64,000 bases of DNA from Pseudobdellovibrionaceae bacterium (GCA_020635075.1 JACKAM010000001.1:682001-746000); one strand, 5' to 3'; positions 16,371 to 25,323 are shown, numbered from the stretch's first letter. The notes: a model not told the origin generated them from the letters alone. Translations and numbers: made by a program.

Positions 16371-17450
16371 ATGAGTAAGACCACAGTGAAAGGTGAATTT
16401 TGGCATCGCATGGAGGACGGAAGGATCCAATGTGATCTGTGTCCGCGTCACTGCCAAATGAAAGAAGGCCAAAGAGGCCTTTGCTATGTCAGGGCCCACC
16501 AGGACCAACAGATGGTCCTGATCACCTACGGTCTTTCCAGTGGCTACTGCGTCGACCCTATCGAAAAAAAACCTCTCAATCACTTTTTGCCAGGTACCCC
16601 TGTGTTGTCCTTTGGCACAGCTGGCTGTAATCTCACCTGCAAATTCTGTCAGAATTGGGATATATCGAAATCGAGAGAGATGCAGACATTGAGTGATTCT
16701 GCTCCGCCAGAATTGATTGCCCGGGCGGCGGAAAACCTTGGCTGTCGCTCTATCGCTTTTACTTATAACGATCCGGTCATTTTTTATGAATACGCTCGTG
16801 ACGTCGCTATTGCCTGCCACCAGCGGGAACTCAAAACAGTTGCTGTGACGGCCGGCTATATAACGGATCAAGCTCGTCCGGACTTTTTTCGCCATATGGA
16901 TGCGGCCAATGTGGATCTTAAGGGATTTAGCGAGGAGTTTTACCACCGACTCTGTGGCGGGCATTTGCAACCGGTTTTGGATACACTTGAATACCTCAAG
17001 AAAGAGACGAAGGTATGGCTGGAAATCACTGTTTTGTTGATCCCTGGAGAAAATGACAGCCAGGGTGAGTTGGAAAATATGACTCAGTGGATTTATGAAA
17101 AACTGGGGCCAGAGACCCCTGTGCATTTCAGCGCCTTTCACCCTGATTATAAGCTGCGTGACAAGGAGAGAACGGCTCTTGAGACACTCGTTCGCGCCCG
17201 GCAAACGGCGATGCGGGCAGGCCTACATTTTGTTTACACCGGCAATGTACACTTTGTTGAAGGCGACACGACATTCTGCCCTCAGTGCCGCGAGGCTGTG
17301 ATTGTGAGAGACTGGTATAATCTCCTCGATTACCAATTGGCTGGCAGCAATTGTAAGAAGTGTGGATGTCAGATTTCTGGTGTCTATGAACAGTCTCCAG
17401 GGAACTGGGGGTCCAGACGGCTCCCTGTGCGTTTGGCTGACTTTGCCTAA
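16371..17450 (+). CDS. amrS: AmmeMemoRadiSam system radical SAM enzyme
   Basis: 359 residues from the ATG at 16371. An N-terminal Cys cluster (CDLCPRHCQMKEGQRGLC) precedes the radical SAM motif CNLTCKFC (CxxxCxxC), which binds the 4Fe-4S cluster that cleaves S-adenosylmethionine. The region resembles pyruvate-formate-lyase-activating enzymes, which the family was often called. The C-terminus has a zinc-ribbon-like CPQC...CKKC pair. Together with the divergent A and B genes the complete trio is present. The trio's physiological substrate is not settled to my knowledge. Confidence 0.95.
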   Translation: MSKTTVKGEFWHRMEDGRIQCDLCPRHCQMKEGQRGLCYVRAHQDQQMVLITYGLSSGYCVDPIEKKPLNHFLPGTPVLSFGTAGCNLTCKFCQNWDISKSREMQTLSDSAPPELIARAAENLGCRSIAFTYNDPVIFYEYARDVAIACHQRELKTVAVTAGYITDQARPDFFRHMDAANVDLKGFSEEFYHRLCGGHLQPVLDTLEYLKKETKVWLEITVLLIPGENDSQGELENMTQWIYEKLGPETPVHFSAFHPDYKLRDKERTALETLVRARQTAMRAGLHFVYTGNVHFVEGDTTFCPQCREAVIVRDWYNLLDYQLAGSNCKKCGCQISGVYEQSPGNWGSRRLPVRLADFA

Positions 17451-17602
17451 AAAAAGGTGAGTGATTTGGCCCCTTTTCAGACTGTAACAAGCTGAGCTTA
17501 TGGGTCCACTTGATTTTTTTAATTTCCATTTTTCGGGTGAGTTGCGGTAAGTTTACGACCATCATCCCAGAGCCTTTAAGCCAATGGGAAGGAGGAGTTC
17601 AC

Positions 17603-17716
17603 ATGACCCTCATTTTGATTTCAGCACTTCTGGCCACGACTTTGCTTTCGCTATATTCCACCTTTCATTGGTCCCCTGAATTCGCTTTAGAAAGCCATCC
17701 GCCCTCGGGCAGATGA
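17603..17716 (+). CDS. Predicted 37-residue membrane micro-protein
   Basis: The ATG is preceded by an unusually good ribosome site (GGAAGGAGGAGTTCAC). The product MTLILISALLATTLLSLYST has one hydrophobic helix, then a short polar tail ending HPPSGR. The following gene has a nearly identical start context (AAGGAGGTTCAC-GTG), which supports both being real. No family is recognised. A single-pass regulator or stress micro-protein is conceivable. Confidence 0.5.
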   Translation: MTLILISALLATTLLSLYSTFHWSPEFALESHPPSGR

Positions 17717-17810
17717 GTCCCCGCTCCACATAAATGTCCCTTTGATTGTTGTTGTTTTGACCTTCCAGTCCGGAAAATGGACTGGTTTGTTTCCCCACAA
17801 GGAGGTTCAC

Positions 17811-18134
17811 GTGTTTTCAGTAAACTACAAAGGAATGGAACCGAAGGACTTGGTTCGCGACGAAATGACGAAGAGCCTGGAATGGCTCGAAGGAAGTTTG
17901 CCCAGAGGTGCTGACATTCATCTGTCTGTTGAGCCCAAGGGGAGAAAACGGCAGTATGGCCTGACTCTCTCAGTGCGAACTCTCAAACACCGTCTGGTCG
18001 CCCATGCCAATGGAGGCAATCTGATGAGTCTGATGAAGTCCTTGAAGAAGCAAATCGATCGGCAACGCCGGCGTATTCAGGATCGAAGGGTCGACCGGCG
18101 ACGCTGGAAGAAAGACCTTTACCCCAGTTGGTAG
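17811..18134 (+). CDS. HPF/RaiA-like ribosome hibernation factor (S30AE type)
   Basis: 107 residues from a GTG directly after AAGGAGGTTCAC. The layout beta-alpha-beta-beta-beta-alpha fits the short S30AE domain: LVRDEMTKSLEWLEGSL, IHLSVEPKGRKRQYGLTLSV, LVAHANGGNLMSLMKSLKKQ. It ends in a highly basic helix (RQRRRIQDRRVDRRRWKK) suited to rRNA contact. Short HPF-type proteins bind the decoding centre and silence ribosomes in stationary phase. The match is by pattern only; the family assignment is likely but not certain. Confidence 0.6.
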   Translation: MFSVNYKGMEPKDLVRDEMTKSLEWLEGSLPRGADIHLSVEPKGRKRQYGLTLSVRTLKHRLVAHANGGNLMSLMKSLKKQIDRQRRRIQDRRVDRRRWKKDLYPSW

Positions 18135-18269
18135 AGGTTTGCTCGGGCTGGCCCTTCTTTTGGGGGAGGGAGGAGGGCAGTCCTTGCCAATGGAGGGATA
18201 ATTGATTACTGTCGATCCCAGACCTCTCCTTTTGGTAATGAACTTGAATTGAAGTGGTAACGCGGGTCG

Positions 18270-19643
18270 ATGAGAAAGATTGACGATTTAAAGCAGCAGT
18301 ATAAGGACCTCAAGCGCCACGCCGAAGATCTAAAGAATCAAATCAATGAGATACGCCACGGTCACATCCACATCCCGTCCCTAAATATTGATTATGACGT
18401 CCCGGATGAAATTCGCTCCACTCACCATTGGTTGAATCGAATATACATATGGGTGGGAGCCTCCCTATTGGGGGTGGCGGCCATTGTCTTCGCCACCCTT
18501 TCAGATGAGGCGGCGGGTATTTTTTATAGACTGTATGAGCGCTATAATTGGGCTCCTTTTGTTGTTACGCCCCTGGGCTTGGTGGGCCTACGCTATTTGG
18601 TAACGCGCTATTTTCCCGCAGCGGAGGGCTCAGGTATCCCTCAGGTGATTGCGGCTCTACAGCCAGACTGTGCGAATGCCGATAAAATCCTCAACTTTAA
18701 GCAGGGGGTGGGAAAGATTGTCGGTACTGTCATGGGGCTCCTGTGCGGGGCTAGCATTGGTCGTGAGGGTCCGACGGTGCAATTGGGTGCCATTATCTTG
18801 AAAAGCTTTGGGCGTTATTTGAGGGCTCCAGTCTTGTATTCTCCGCGATCCCTGATTTTGGCTGGTGGAGCGGCTGGTGTGTCTGCGGCCTTTAATACGC
18901 CGATAGCGGGAATTGTTTTTGCTATCGAGGAGTTGGGAAGGTCATTTTATGAGAAGGAAACATCGGTTCTTCTCATGGCCATTGTGGTTTCGGGTTTGAC
19001 GGCCTTGTCGATTAGTGGACAATACTTTTACTTTGGTGTGGCGGCAGCTAGCCTAAGTGGATTTGGTCTTCTCTACGCGGCTCCGGTCGGACTCGTTGGG
19101 GGCGCCCTCGGCGGTCTTTTTAGTTTGGCTGTTGTGCGGGGGACGGCAAAAATGTCTTCCCTTGCTGGGCGAAAGGCATGGATCTGGACTCTTGTGCTTG
19201 CCGTTCTTATTGCGGCAATTGGGTTTTTCACAGATGGGTCGACCTTTGGTACGGGCTATGAGGAGGCTCGTCATCTGTTGGGGCATCCTTCGGGTTTTTC
19301 CGTGTTTCCCTTTGCCAAGATACTAGCTACGTTACTCTCCTATTTTTTGGGTATTCCCGGTGGTATTTTTTCACCCACTTTGTCGATCGGTGCCGGCATT
19401 GGCTCCATTATGGCCCATCTGTTCGACACTCCCTTTTACCAGGCTTTTGTCCTGCTTGGGATGGTGAGCTTTTTTGCGGGCGTGATTCGTTCACCGATAA
19501 CCGCGGTGATCATTGTCTCCGAGATGACTCATAACCATAGCCTCCTCTTTCCTTTGCTTTTGGCATCTCTTGCCTCTTATGGAACTTCCATGTTGATTCA
19601 AAGAGAGTCCCTCTATATGGCTTTGGCCCGACGCTATTTATGA
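18270..19643 (+). CDS. ClC-family chloride channel/antiporter
   Basis: 457 residues, about ten membrane helices. The three selectivity-filter motifs are present: GSGIPQ (120-125), GREGP with the gating Glu (164-168), and GIFSPTLSIG near 365. A charged, coiled-coil-like N-terminus of about 45 residues (MRKIDDLKQQYKDLKRHAED) precedes the first helix, which is longer than in E. coli ClcA. No CBS domains follow. It moves Cl-, possibly in exchange for H+. Neighbours give no specific role. Confidence 0.95.
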   Translation: MRKIDDLKQQYKDLKRHAEDLKNQINEIRHGHIHIPSLNIDYDVPDEIRSTHHWLNRIYIWVGASLLGVAAIVFATLSDEAAGIFYRLYERYNWAPFVVTPLGLVGLRYLVTRYFPAAEGSGIPQVIAALQPDCANADKILNFKQGVGKIVGTVMGLLCGASIGREGPTVQLGAIILKSFGRYLRAPVLYSPRSLILAGGAAGVSAAFNTPIAGIVFAIEELGRSFYEKETSVLLMAIVVSGLTALSISGQYFYFGVAAASLSGFGLLYAAPVGLVGGALGGLFSLAVVRGTAKMSSLAGRKAWIWTLVLAVLIAAIGFFTDGSTFGTGYEEARHLLGHPSGFSVFPFAKILATLLSYFLGIPGGIFSPTLSIGAGIGSIMAHLFDTPFYQAFVLLGMVSFFAGVIRSPITAVIIVSEMTHNHSLLFPLLLASLASYGTSMLIQRESLYMALARRYL

Positions 19644-19714
19644 GAGTCGTTCCGAGGCGTCCAAATTTGTGAGAAGGGCTTGGCCTTTTGTTCTGATCGA
19701 GATTGAATAAAGAT

Positions 19715-20953
19715 ATGGGGCAAAGGATAGCATGGGCCATTCTCGCAGGTGTTTTTCTATTGGGGTGTTCCGGCCCCTATGAGTGGAGTCCGCAAGAGAG
19801 ACGTTTTTTTGAAGCTCTATCCACGCCCTATCGAAACTGGTCAGAAACCACCTATGGTCTAACGCCGAACCCATACGAAAGAACCTTGCTCAAGACCTAC
19901 AAACCGAGGGTTTTCATTAGCCCGCGGGGCATAGGGCCGGTTGATTTTTATGAGGATTATCTTCCACAGACGGAATTGGTGGATCATACGGGGAAGGTGG
20001 CCAGTCGCCGAGTGAATCGCATGCTCCTAAAGGCTTTTGAGAGGAGCCCTGGGTTTAGTCTGAGGTTTCGGGGGCCGAGCCCCGTCTGTATTGGCGAGGC
20101 CTGCCGCAACAAGAGAACAAGGGGTTATGGACAAGTGTACTATGGGGACGTGGATTTGGGTGAAGGAGTCGTTCTTCATTATCAAGTCCTCAAATACAAT
20201 TTTGTCTTTCCCTATAGCGGCCTCCCTGCACGATTGAGTCGTGCGCAGGAATGGTTGAGTGGCGTGGTGGGGGACCCCAAACATTGGCATGATCTGGATT
20301 TGCATGGAGCTATTCATGTGTTTGTGGAGGGGAGTGGAGGCGAGCCTTTTATGGTACTCTTGGCTCAGCACAATCATTTTCGTACCTATCTCGTAGGTTC
20401 GGATATTATGTGGTCGCCGGAGGCAGGGTTGCGTATCTGCTTTGCTGAGAGATCCAATGAGCCCTATCCCTGCCCACTGAAGCAAGCAACAAGAAATGTT
20501 CCTGCTGCGGCAACTCCCGACCATGTGGATTTTTTATTTGGCAAAGGTGACGGGGGTGGAGGGTTATTTACCGGGCATGACCTAGTGGTTGGTGAGGCTG
20601 GCGGAGCCACTCCCATTGACTACGACCTCGCCTATCTCCCGAGCGAAGACCCCCTTTACACGGCTTGGATTCCATTGGGAGGCAGGCGGGGGTTGGGGCC
20701 CCTGCGTTTTTTTCAGTCCGGGCCTCCTGGAATGAATTTCAAATTTAATCCTAAACTAAAAACTTATTTTGATATTGCCCAGTTTTTTTCATTTGTCCCG
20801 GGGGACAGGGTGGCCTTGCGCTTGGCCAAGGAGCAGTCCGCATCCATGTTTTCTGAGGACTATGATTTTATGCCTCTTTATCGCTGGAATGGGCGTGCCT
20901 TGAGATCCAGCCTCAAGGAGAGGTTTTTTTCAGGCTATAGTCCGAGCCGGTGA
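19715..20953 (+). CDS. Lipoprotein of unknown function
   Basis: About 412 residues from the ATG at 19715 (a TTG at 19703 is possible). The lipobox LLGCSG follows a hydrophobic stretch, so it is probably an outer-membrane or periplasmic lipoprotein. The body is rich in aromatic residues with stretches such as HDLDLHGAIHVFVEG and LLAQHNHFRTYLVG, giving several His clusters that might bind metal. The C-terminus has LYTAWIPLGGRRGLGPLRFF. I do not recognise the family. Confidence 0.8.
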   Translation: MGQRIAWAILAGVFLLGCSGPYEWSPQERRFFEALSTPYRNWSETTYGLTPNPYERTLLKTYKPRVFISPRGIGPVDFYEDYLPQTELVDHTGKVASRRVNRMLLKAFERSPGFSLRFRGPSPVCIGEACRNKRTRGYGQVYYGDVDLGEGVVLHYQVLKYNFVFPYSGLPARLSRAQEWLSGVVGDPKHWHDLDLHGAIHVFVEGSGGEPFMVLLAQHNHFRTYLVGSDIMWSPEAGLRICFAERSNEPYPCPLKQATRNVPAAATPDHVDFLFGKGDGGGGLFTGHDLVVGEAGGATPIDYDLAYLPSEDPLYTAWIPLGGRRGLGPLRFFQSGPPGMNFKFNPKLKTYFDIAQFFSFVPGDRVALRLAKEQSASMFSEDYDFMPLYRWNGRALRSSLKERFFSGYSPSR

Positions 20954-21066
20954 TTTTTTCTTGATCTCCGCTATGAAGGGCCTAGGCCGGGCTAACACTC
21001 TGCCCTAGACCATGACAGATGGGGAAAAACTCGTAATATGAGATCCCACTGAGGAGGCCTTGAGGC

Positions 21067-21471
21067 GTGAAGGCATTTCGTCTAATTCTAAGTGTTGTGC
21101 TGATTGTCGGGTTCTATTTGGGACTTCAGATTGGCGGTCCGTGGTGGGATTCCTCCCATTTCAATCAAGGTCGAACCTACCAACTCATTCCTCGCTCAGG
21201 GGACGGTGACTGTGCTGATGGGCCCAATGATGGCTGTCGAAGGGAATTGGTCTTTGATTCCGGTGGTCGGGTCCTGTTGGTGGAAGCCGGGCTTGGGCGG
21301 TCGGGTACCTACAAGCTAAAGGGTTCCTATCTGCTTCTTTCCCTAAGCGACGGTGAGGGTGGGAAAGAGGAGATTTCCCTGTTGCTTCAGGAAGACAAGC
21401 AGATAATTGTCGAACCGGGCAGCACCCGAAGTTGGCGCCTCATGGTAAGGGAAAGCCGTGGAGAATCCTGA
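21067..21471 (+). CDS. Membrane-anchored or exported small protein
   Basis: 134 residues from GTG with GAGGAGG upstream. The N-terminal hydrophobic helix (LILSVVLIVGFYLGLQIGG) may act as signal or anchor. The rest is beta-rich (RELVFDSGGRVLLVEAGLGRSGTY...YLLLSLSDGEGG), recalling small lipocalin-like or META/NlpE-like barrels but without a firm match. A CADGPNDGC Cys pair could form a disulfide. It overlaps the glycosyltransferase gene by 14 bases and is probably co-translated with it. Confidence 0.68.
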   Translation: MKAFRLILSVVLIVGFYLGLQIGGPWWDSSHFNQGRTYQLIPRSGDGDCADGPNDGCRRELVFDSGGRVLLVEAGLGRSGTYKLKGSYLLLSLSDGEGGKEEISLLLQEDKQIIVEPGSTRSWRLMVRESRGES

Positions 21472-22552
21472 ACTCTCAGTCATTATCCCTACCCTCAATG
21501 AATCGCACAGCATTGCGGTACTCCTCGACGATTTAGGGCGCCAGAGAGGCCTGCGTTTCGAATTGATCGTTGGCGATGGTGGATCGACGGACAATACCAT
21601 CAATCTTGTAAAGGCTTGGGGTGGTCGAGTGATGAGAGCTCCCAAAGGAAGAGGGGCTCAACTCAACGCCGCAGTAACCATGGCCAGGGCGGATTGGTTT
21701 TTGTTTCTGCATGCGGATTCGAGAATTCCAAGCGAGACCTTGTTAAGTGACGCTTTGTTGTACCTACAGGATGAGGTGCAGAGAAATGGAAGCCATCAGG
21801 TTGCCGGTCACTTTGGCCTGCAGTTTCTCCGTCGTCATGGAGGCCATGATATGGCCTATCGTTATGTGGAAGAAAAGACCCGATTTAATAGGGTCAATAC
21901 CACTAATGGGGATCAGGGCTTTCTCATGAGTCGCCAGTACTTTTCGGAGCTGGGAGGGTTTGATGATTCCCTGCCCTTCTTGGAAGACCAAAAGCTGGCA
22001 GAAAAGATCCGGAGCCAGGGGCATTGGGTCCTTCTGCCAGGATTCCTGCAGACCAGTGCCCGGCGCTTTGAAGTGGAGGGCTTCCATCGGCGCTACATTT
22101 TAATGGGAATCATCATGGGTCTGCACTCAACCGGAGCGGAGAGCTTTTTTAAACGGGCCCCCGCCGTATATAAAGAGCAGGATAAAACCGGAAGTCTTAA
22201 GCTGTGGCCCTTTTTCAAAATTTTGTGGGTGATGCAAGTTAAAGATATGGGGCTTAAGGGGAGCGTTAAGGCCTGGTATCGGGTGGGCGAATACGTGAGG
22301 CAAAACTCCTGGCAGATGTTTTATTTTTTCGATATCTGGATGCGGTCATGGCTCGGACCCGGCCGCTATCCATTTCTGCGATTTCATGATCAGGTGTTTT
22401 ATCCGCTAACCAACAATGCGGTGTGCAGTGCTATTAATGGGTGTTTGGTTTTTGTTTGGTTTATGCTGATTCTTGGTCCCTACTTCTTTTTTGTCGATAG
22501 CCGGCAGGCCCCACCTGGCAAAAATAAAGCCTCTCACATGGGAGAGGCTTAA
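21458..22552 (+). CDS. Family-2 glycosyltransferase (TIGR04283-like)
   Basis: 364 residues. GT-A signatures are present: LSVIIPTLNES, FELIVGDGGSTDNT, KGRGAQLNAA and the HADSRIP nucleotide/metal site, as in the TIGR04283 subgroup of GT2 enzymes. A C-terminal extension of about 130 residues ends in a membrane helix (AINGCLVFVWFMLILGPYFFF), so the enzyme probably acts at the inner membrane. The donor and acceptor sugars are unknown. It overlaps the preceding small exported protein gene. Confidence 0.85.
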   Translation: MENPELSVIIPTLNESHSIAVLLDDLGRQRGLRFELIVGDGGSTDNTINLVKAWGGRVMRAPKGRGAQLNAAVTMARADWFLFLHADSRIPSETLLSDALLYLQDEVQRNGSHQVAGHFGLQFLRRHGGHDMAYRYVEEKTRFNRVNTTNGDQGFLMSRQYFSELGGFDDSLPFLEDQKLAEKIRSQGHWVLLPGFLQTSARRFEVEGFHRRYILMGIIMGLHSTGAESFFKRAPAVYKEQDKTGSLKLWPFFKILWVMQVKDMGLKGSVKAWYRVGEYVRQNSWQMFYFFDIWMRSWLGPGRYPFLRFHDQVFYPLTNNAVCSAINGCLVFVWFMLILGPYFFFVDSRQAPPGKNKASHMGEA

Positions 22553-22555
22553 ACC
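22527..22555. terminator. Convergent terminator hairpin
   Basis: AAGCCTCTC pairs perfectly with GAGAGGCTT around a 6-base loop, overlapping the glycosyltransferase stop codon. A-rich bases precede it, so on the minus strand the hairpin is followed by TTATTTTT and can end transcription of the coiled-coil gene. On the plus strand the T run is weaker. Confidence 0.8.
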
Positions 22556-22603
22556 TTTTGACCTTCTAATTTCAGCTGAGCCCCTTTTGAGGCCCCGTTG
22601 GCC

Positions 22604-23275
22604 TTACATTGTACGCTTGGCCTTTTGCTTAAGGCGAGCGGCTTGGCTCTCCTTCTTCATCACGTCACGCTCAAGCTTACGATTGGTGCGACTGAGATTG
22701 CGCTTGCGCTTTTTGTTGCGCTCGATCTGCTTGTTATACTTGGTGATCAGACGATTGGCCTCTTTCTTGCGGGTTTTTAGGATCCGCTCGCGGCGTTCTT
22801 CGCGCCGGACATCACGCTGAGCCTGAGACTTGCGATTTTTTGCGTCTATAGCAGCTTGTTCAACCCGGTCGACGTCCTTCTGGAGCTTGGCCAGTTTGTC
22901 CTTAAGGCGGTCTCTTTTTCTTTCAGCATCCTTTGCCTGGGACTCAACTCGCGCTTTTACTTCAGAGCTGTTGTCAAAGCGCTTGCTCTGACGGTCGATT
23001 TGATTTTGTAAGCGAGCTTTTTTGGCTTCGAGTTTTTTGATCTGAGAGCGGTACTGGGTGGTTTCCTTTTCCGCTTCCTTCAAGCGTTGAGCTGTGGTTT
23101 TGGCCCGCTCTTCCTCGTCGTAGACTTCCATTTCTTCCACTTCAGCTTCCAGAGAAACCTCGTTCAAGGTCTCTTCGGCGTTGCTGCGCTCATAGTCATC
23201 GTTGGCCCACAAAACGGCTGGAGCCGCCAAAACAACCATAACGGCTGAAGCTAAACACCATTTCTTGATACTCAT
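22604..23275 (-). CDS. Exported basic coiled-coil protein
   Basis: 223 residues: signal peptide (LASAVMVVLAAPAVLWA), an acidic segment of about 30 residues (EVSLEAEVEEMEVYDEEE), then a long highly charged coiled coil rich in Lys, Arg, Glu and Gln through to the C-terminus. No catalytic domain is present. It could be a periplasmic structural or peptidoglycan-associated spacer, but function is unknown. The gene is monocistronic and ends at the convergent terminator. Confidence 0.8.
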   Translation of the reverse strand: MSIKKWCLASAVMVVLAAPAVLWANDDYERSNAEETLNEVSLEAEVEEMEVYDEEERAKTTAQRLKEAEKETTQYRSQIKKLEAKKARLQNQIDRQSKRFDNSSEVKARVESQAKDAERKRDRLKDKLAKLQKDVDRVEQAAIDAKNRKSQAQRDVRREERRERILKTRKKEANRLITKYNKQIERNKKRKRNLSRTNRKLERDVMKKESQAARLKQKAKRTM

Positions 23276-23460
23276 AACCCGGTACTCCCTATTTTTGAGT
23301 CAATGAATCCTTCAGTATGAATCCCCTAAACAGGAGCAAGGCCGATGCCTGCCTGTACCTGGAATAGGAGAGAGCTGAGCCCACCTGGCCGGTAATAATT
23401 TCAAAACTAGTGCCTTAAATTGTCATTTTAATGAGTGGTTTCAAAGACTTATGGAGTCAT

Positions 23461-23733
23461 TTAGAGGGCGATGAGGCCGTTGATTTTGGCTGCCTTTTCG
23501 TAGATGGCGATAACTAGATCGGCGCAGTCCACCTCTAGGCTAATGGTGGCGCTGACGTAGTTGCCTTTGCGCGAATCGCGGAATTGGATTTCGTTATTGG
23601 GAAACAGGGCTTCGACCTGGGGCAGGGAATCCTTGGGGACAATGAACTTAAACATATACTCGCAGGGCCAGTTGTATTCCTTATCAAGAATGGCTTTGAA
23701 CTTAATGTGGTCACCAGGGTAGCGAGGTTTCAT
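23461..23733 (-). CDS. YbeD/DUF493-like small protein
   Basis: 90 residues. The pattern WPCEYMFKFIVPKDSLPQVEALFP...IQFRDSRKGNYVSATISLEV, then a final helix, fits the YbeD/DUF493 fold: a ferredoxin-like domain in which the Y-P-C-x-Y-x-F-K-F/V segment is diagnostic. Family members are of unknown or allosteric-type function. The E. coli ybeD neighbour lipB is not present here. Confidence 0.65.
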   Translation of the reverse strand: MKPRYPGDHIKFKAILDKEYNWPCEYMFKFIVPKDSLPQVEALFPNNEIQFRDSRKGNYVSATISLEVDCADLVIAIYEKAAKINGLIAL

Positions 23734-23855
23734 TCTTGTTTGGCCTTACATCTCATATTGAGACAAATTGATTGCTCCAACACTTTATTTCCTATCGGAA
23801 GGTCGTGGTCAAATCTAAATCCAGCCACTTCTTTGCAAAGGGCTTATCTAGATCA

Positions 23856-23893
23856 ACCCATCACCGGCTGGCGATGATGGGTCGTCTTTTTCT
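23856..23893 (+). terminator. Orphan plus-strand hairpin with T run
   Basis: ACCCATCA pairs with TGATGGGT over an 11-base loop and is followed by CGTCTTTTTCTT. No plausible plus-strand gene ends here, since both flanking genes are on the minus strand. It could terminate a small plus-strand RNA from the 23734-23855 intergenic region. Confidence 0.45.
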
Positions 23894-23903
23894 TGTCGGA
23901 CAA

Positions 23904-24845
23904 TTAGTAGTTGATAGCCTTGCGACCATTGAGCGATTGGACAGGGCGGAAATTGTTGGAGTAAAGAGCACGAAAGGCCGCCAACTGATCTTTGGAAATC
24001 TCCAGGGGAGTGTTGAGTACGTTCCAGTCGACTCCTTGGGTGCATGGCGGAGTGGTGAGGGATCCGGCATAGTTGTAATAGGTAAGCGACTTGGGTAGCA
24101 TGGCTGAAAAGTCAATGGCATGTCCTGCGGCTTCCATCTCCATCGTTTTTTGCTTGGGAAGATTGGCCCAAATTTTTTCAATCACCGGATTGGCCTTGTC
24201 GCCGACTTTGAGCATTCGCCCCACGACGGCCAGTTTTCCAGAAGCTGACTTGTGGACAAAGTGCATTTCCATGGGAAAGTGTTTGCCACTGAGGGTGTGC
24301 TCACTTTGGGCGTGAAAGTGAACCTGGATCAGGTCGAAGGTTTCACCGTTGACCACTAACTGGCTTCCCTGATCGGCATTGATCTGAATGGTGTGGCCAT
24401 TATCAATAATCTTTAAACGCGAAGGTTTATAGTTAAACTGCAGGGGCCTGCCCTGAGAAGGCTTTGACCATTTGAGATCGATGGGGCTTTGCATATCGCC
24501 TGCCTTACAGGTGGAGTACTCTGCCGCCAAATCGCCCCACATCTGTGGGCCGAGAACGCCTTCATATCCCCAGCGGGGATGGGCAGTGGCGTGATGCTCC
24601 ATGTGAGACTTTTCATCGGGGTGCATTTCTTCGTGATGGTCGCCCGGTCCGGCATTAGCGGCTGGGGGTTGAGCTTCGGCATCCTTTTGTTCCTCCATGG
24701 GAACAGGTTCTTGTTTGGTGATTTGCTTTTCCTCAGGCAAACCTTGGCTTTTGCTGCTCGAAGAACAACCGGTAACAAGTAGCAGGGTACCACTAAGGGC
24801 AACCAGGGACACAAGTGACGAGTGGAGAGATTTTCTCACAAGCAT
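23904..24845 (-). CDS. Alpha-class carbonic anhydrase lipoprotein
   Basis: 313 residues. Lipobox LLLVTGC (Cys27), then a linker rich in Pro, Glu and His (HHEEMHPDEKSHMEHH), then a complete alpha-carbonic anhydrase domain from about residue 88. Zinc ligands are His176 and His178 in HFHAQSEHT and His195 in EMHFVH, with the SLTTPPCTQGVDW active-site wall and a probable disulfide between Cys113 and the PPC Cys. It catalyses reversible CO2 hydration in the periplasm or at the membrane. The His-rich linker may aid zinc capture. Confidence 0.95.
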   Translation of the reverse strand: MLVRKSLHSSLVSLVALSGTLLLVTGCSSSSKSQGLPEEKQITKQEPVPMEEQKDAEAQPPAANAGPGDHHEEMHPDEKSHMEHHATAHPRWGYEGVLGPQMWGDLAAEYSTCKAGDMQSPIDLKWSKPSQGRPLQFNYKPSRLKIIDNGHTIQINADQGSQLVVNGETFDLIQVHFHAQSEHTLSGKHFPMEMHFVHKSASGKLAVVGRMLKVGDKANPVIEKIWANLPKQKTMEMEAAGHAIDFSAMLPKSLTYYNYAGSLTTPPCTQGVDWNVLNTPLEISKDQLAAFRALYSNNFRPVQSLNGRKAINY

Positions 24846-25034
24846 GAAGGACCCCCTAAGATGTTAATACCCTGAAATTCTAGAAGAAAAATGGAGTAAA
24901 CTGTAGTGATGGTTGAATTCCATCGACAAAGGTCGGGCTTTTGTATCCATACGTATAAACCCATGCTCCAGAAAGGACCGGGCATGAGGCTCTGCTCGCT
25001 CTTCCCAGCTGAGTGAGAGCACCTGCTAAGTTAG

Positions 25035-25323
25035 AACTGGCGCCCTTGGCTGTTGAACCACAAAGTTCTTTGTCAGTGAAGGCGGTCCTTTGCCGACCAT
25101 TCTCCGCAAATCCTCACGCGCCTTTCGGCCGGGGGCGCGTCTTCGGAGAGCGTCAGCCTGCTGCCGCACCCCGTTCGGCTGAGCCTACTCCCTTCGGTCA
25201 CTCAGCCTCCTGCCCTGCGCGACGGCAGAGGATTCGGATTTCCGGGAATGGCTCGGCAATCGGACCAATCCCCGGACAAAGGCAAAACACAATTTTGTGG
25301 ATCAACAATCAAAGGGACCAGTT
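25035..25323 (+). mobile_element. Inverted-repeat element, copy 2 (about 289 bp)
   Basis: The left end AACTGGCGCCCTTGGCTG... (25035-25064) is inverted relative to the right end TTTTGTGGATCAACAATC... (25293-25323). The core (GGTCCTTTGCCGACCATT, TCCGCAAATCCTCACGCG, GGCTGAG...CTCAGCC stem, ATTCGGATTTCCGGGAAT) matches copies 1 and 3. It has no transposase gene. It fills most of the 24846-25427 gene-free stretch; the flanks on either side show nothing recognisable. It lies next to an HNH remnant. Confidence 0.68.

Noticed and set aside
16332..17204. Long antisense open frame opposite the radical SAM gene, about 290 codons
   Set aside because: It mirrors a clear radical SAM enzyme on the other strand, and its translation shows no signal peptide, domain or sensible composition.
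23584..23877. Plus-strand frame overlapping the YbeD-like gene and the orphan terminator
   Set aside because: It is antisense to a conserved gene for most of its length, and its translation has no domain or ribosome site.
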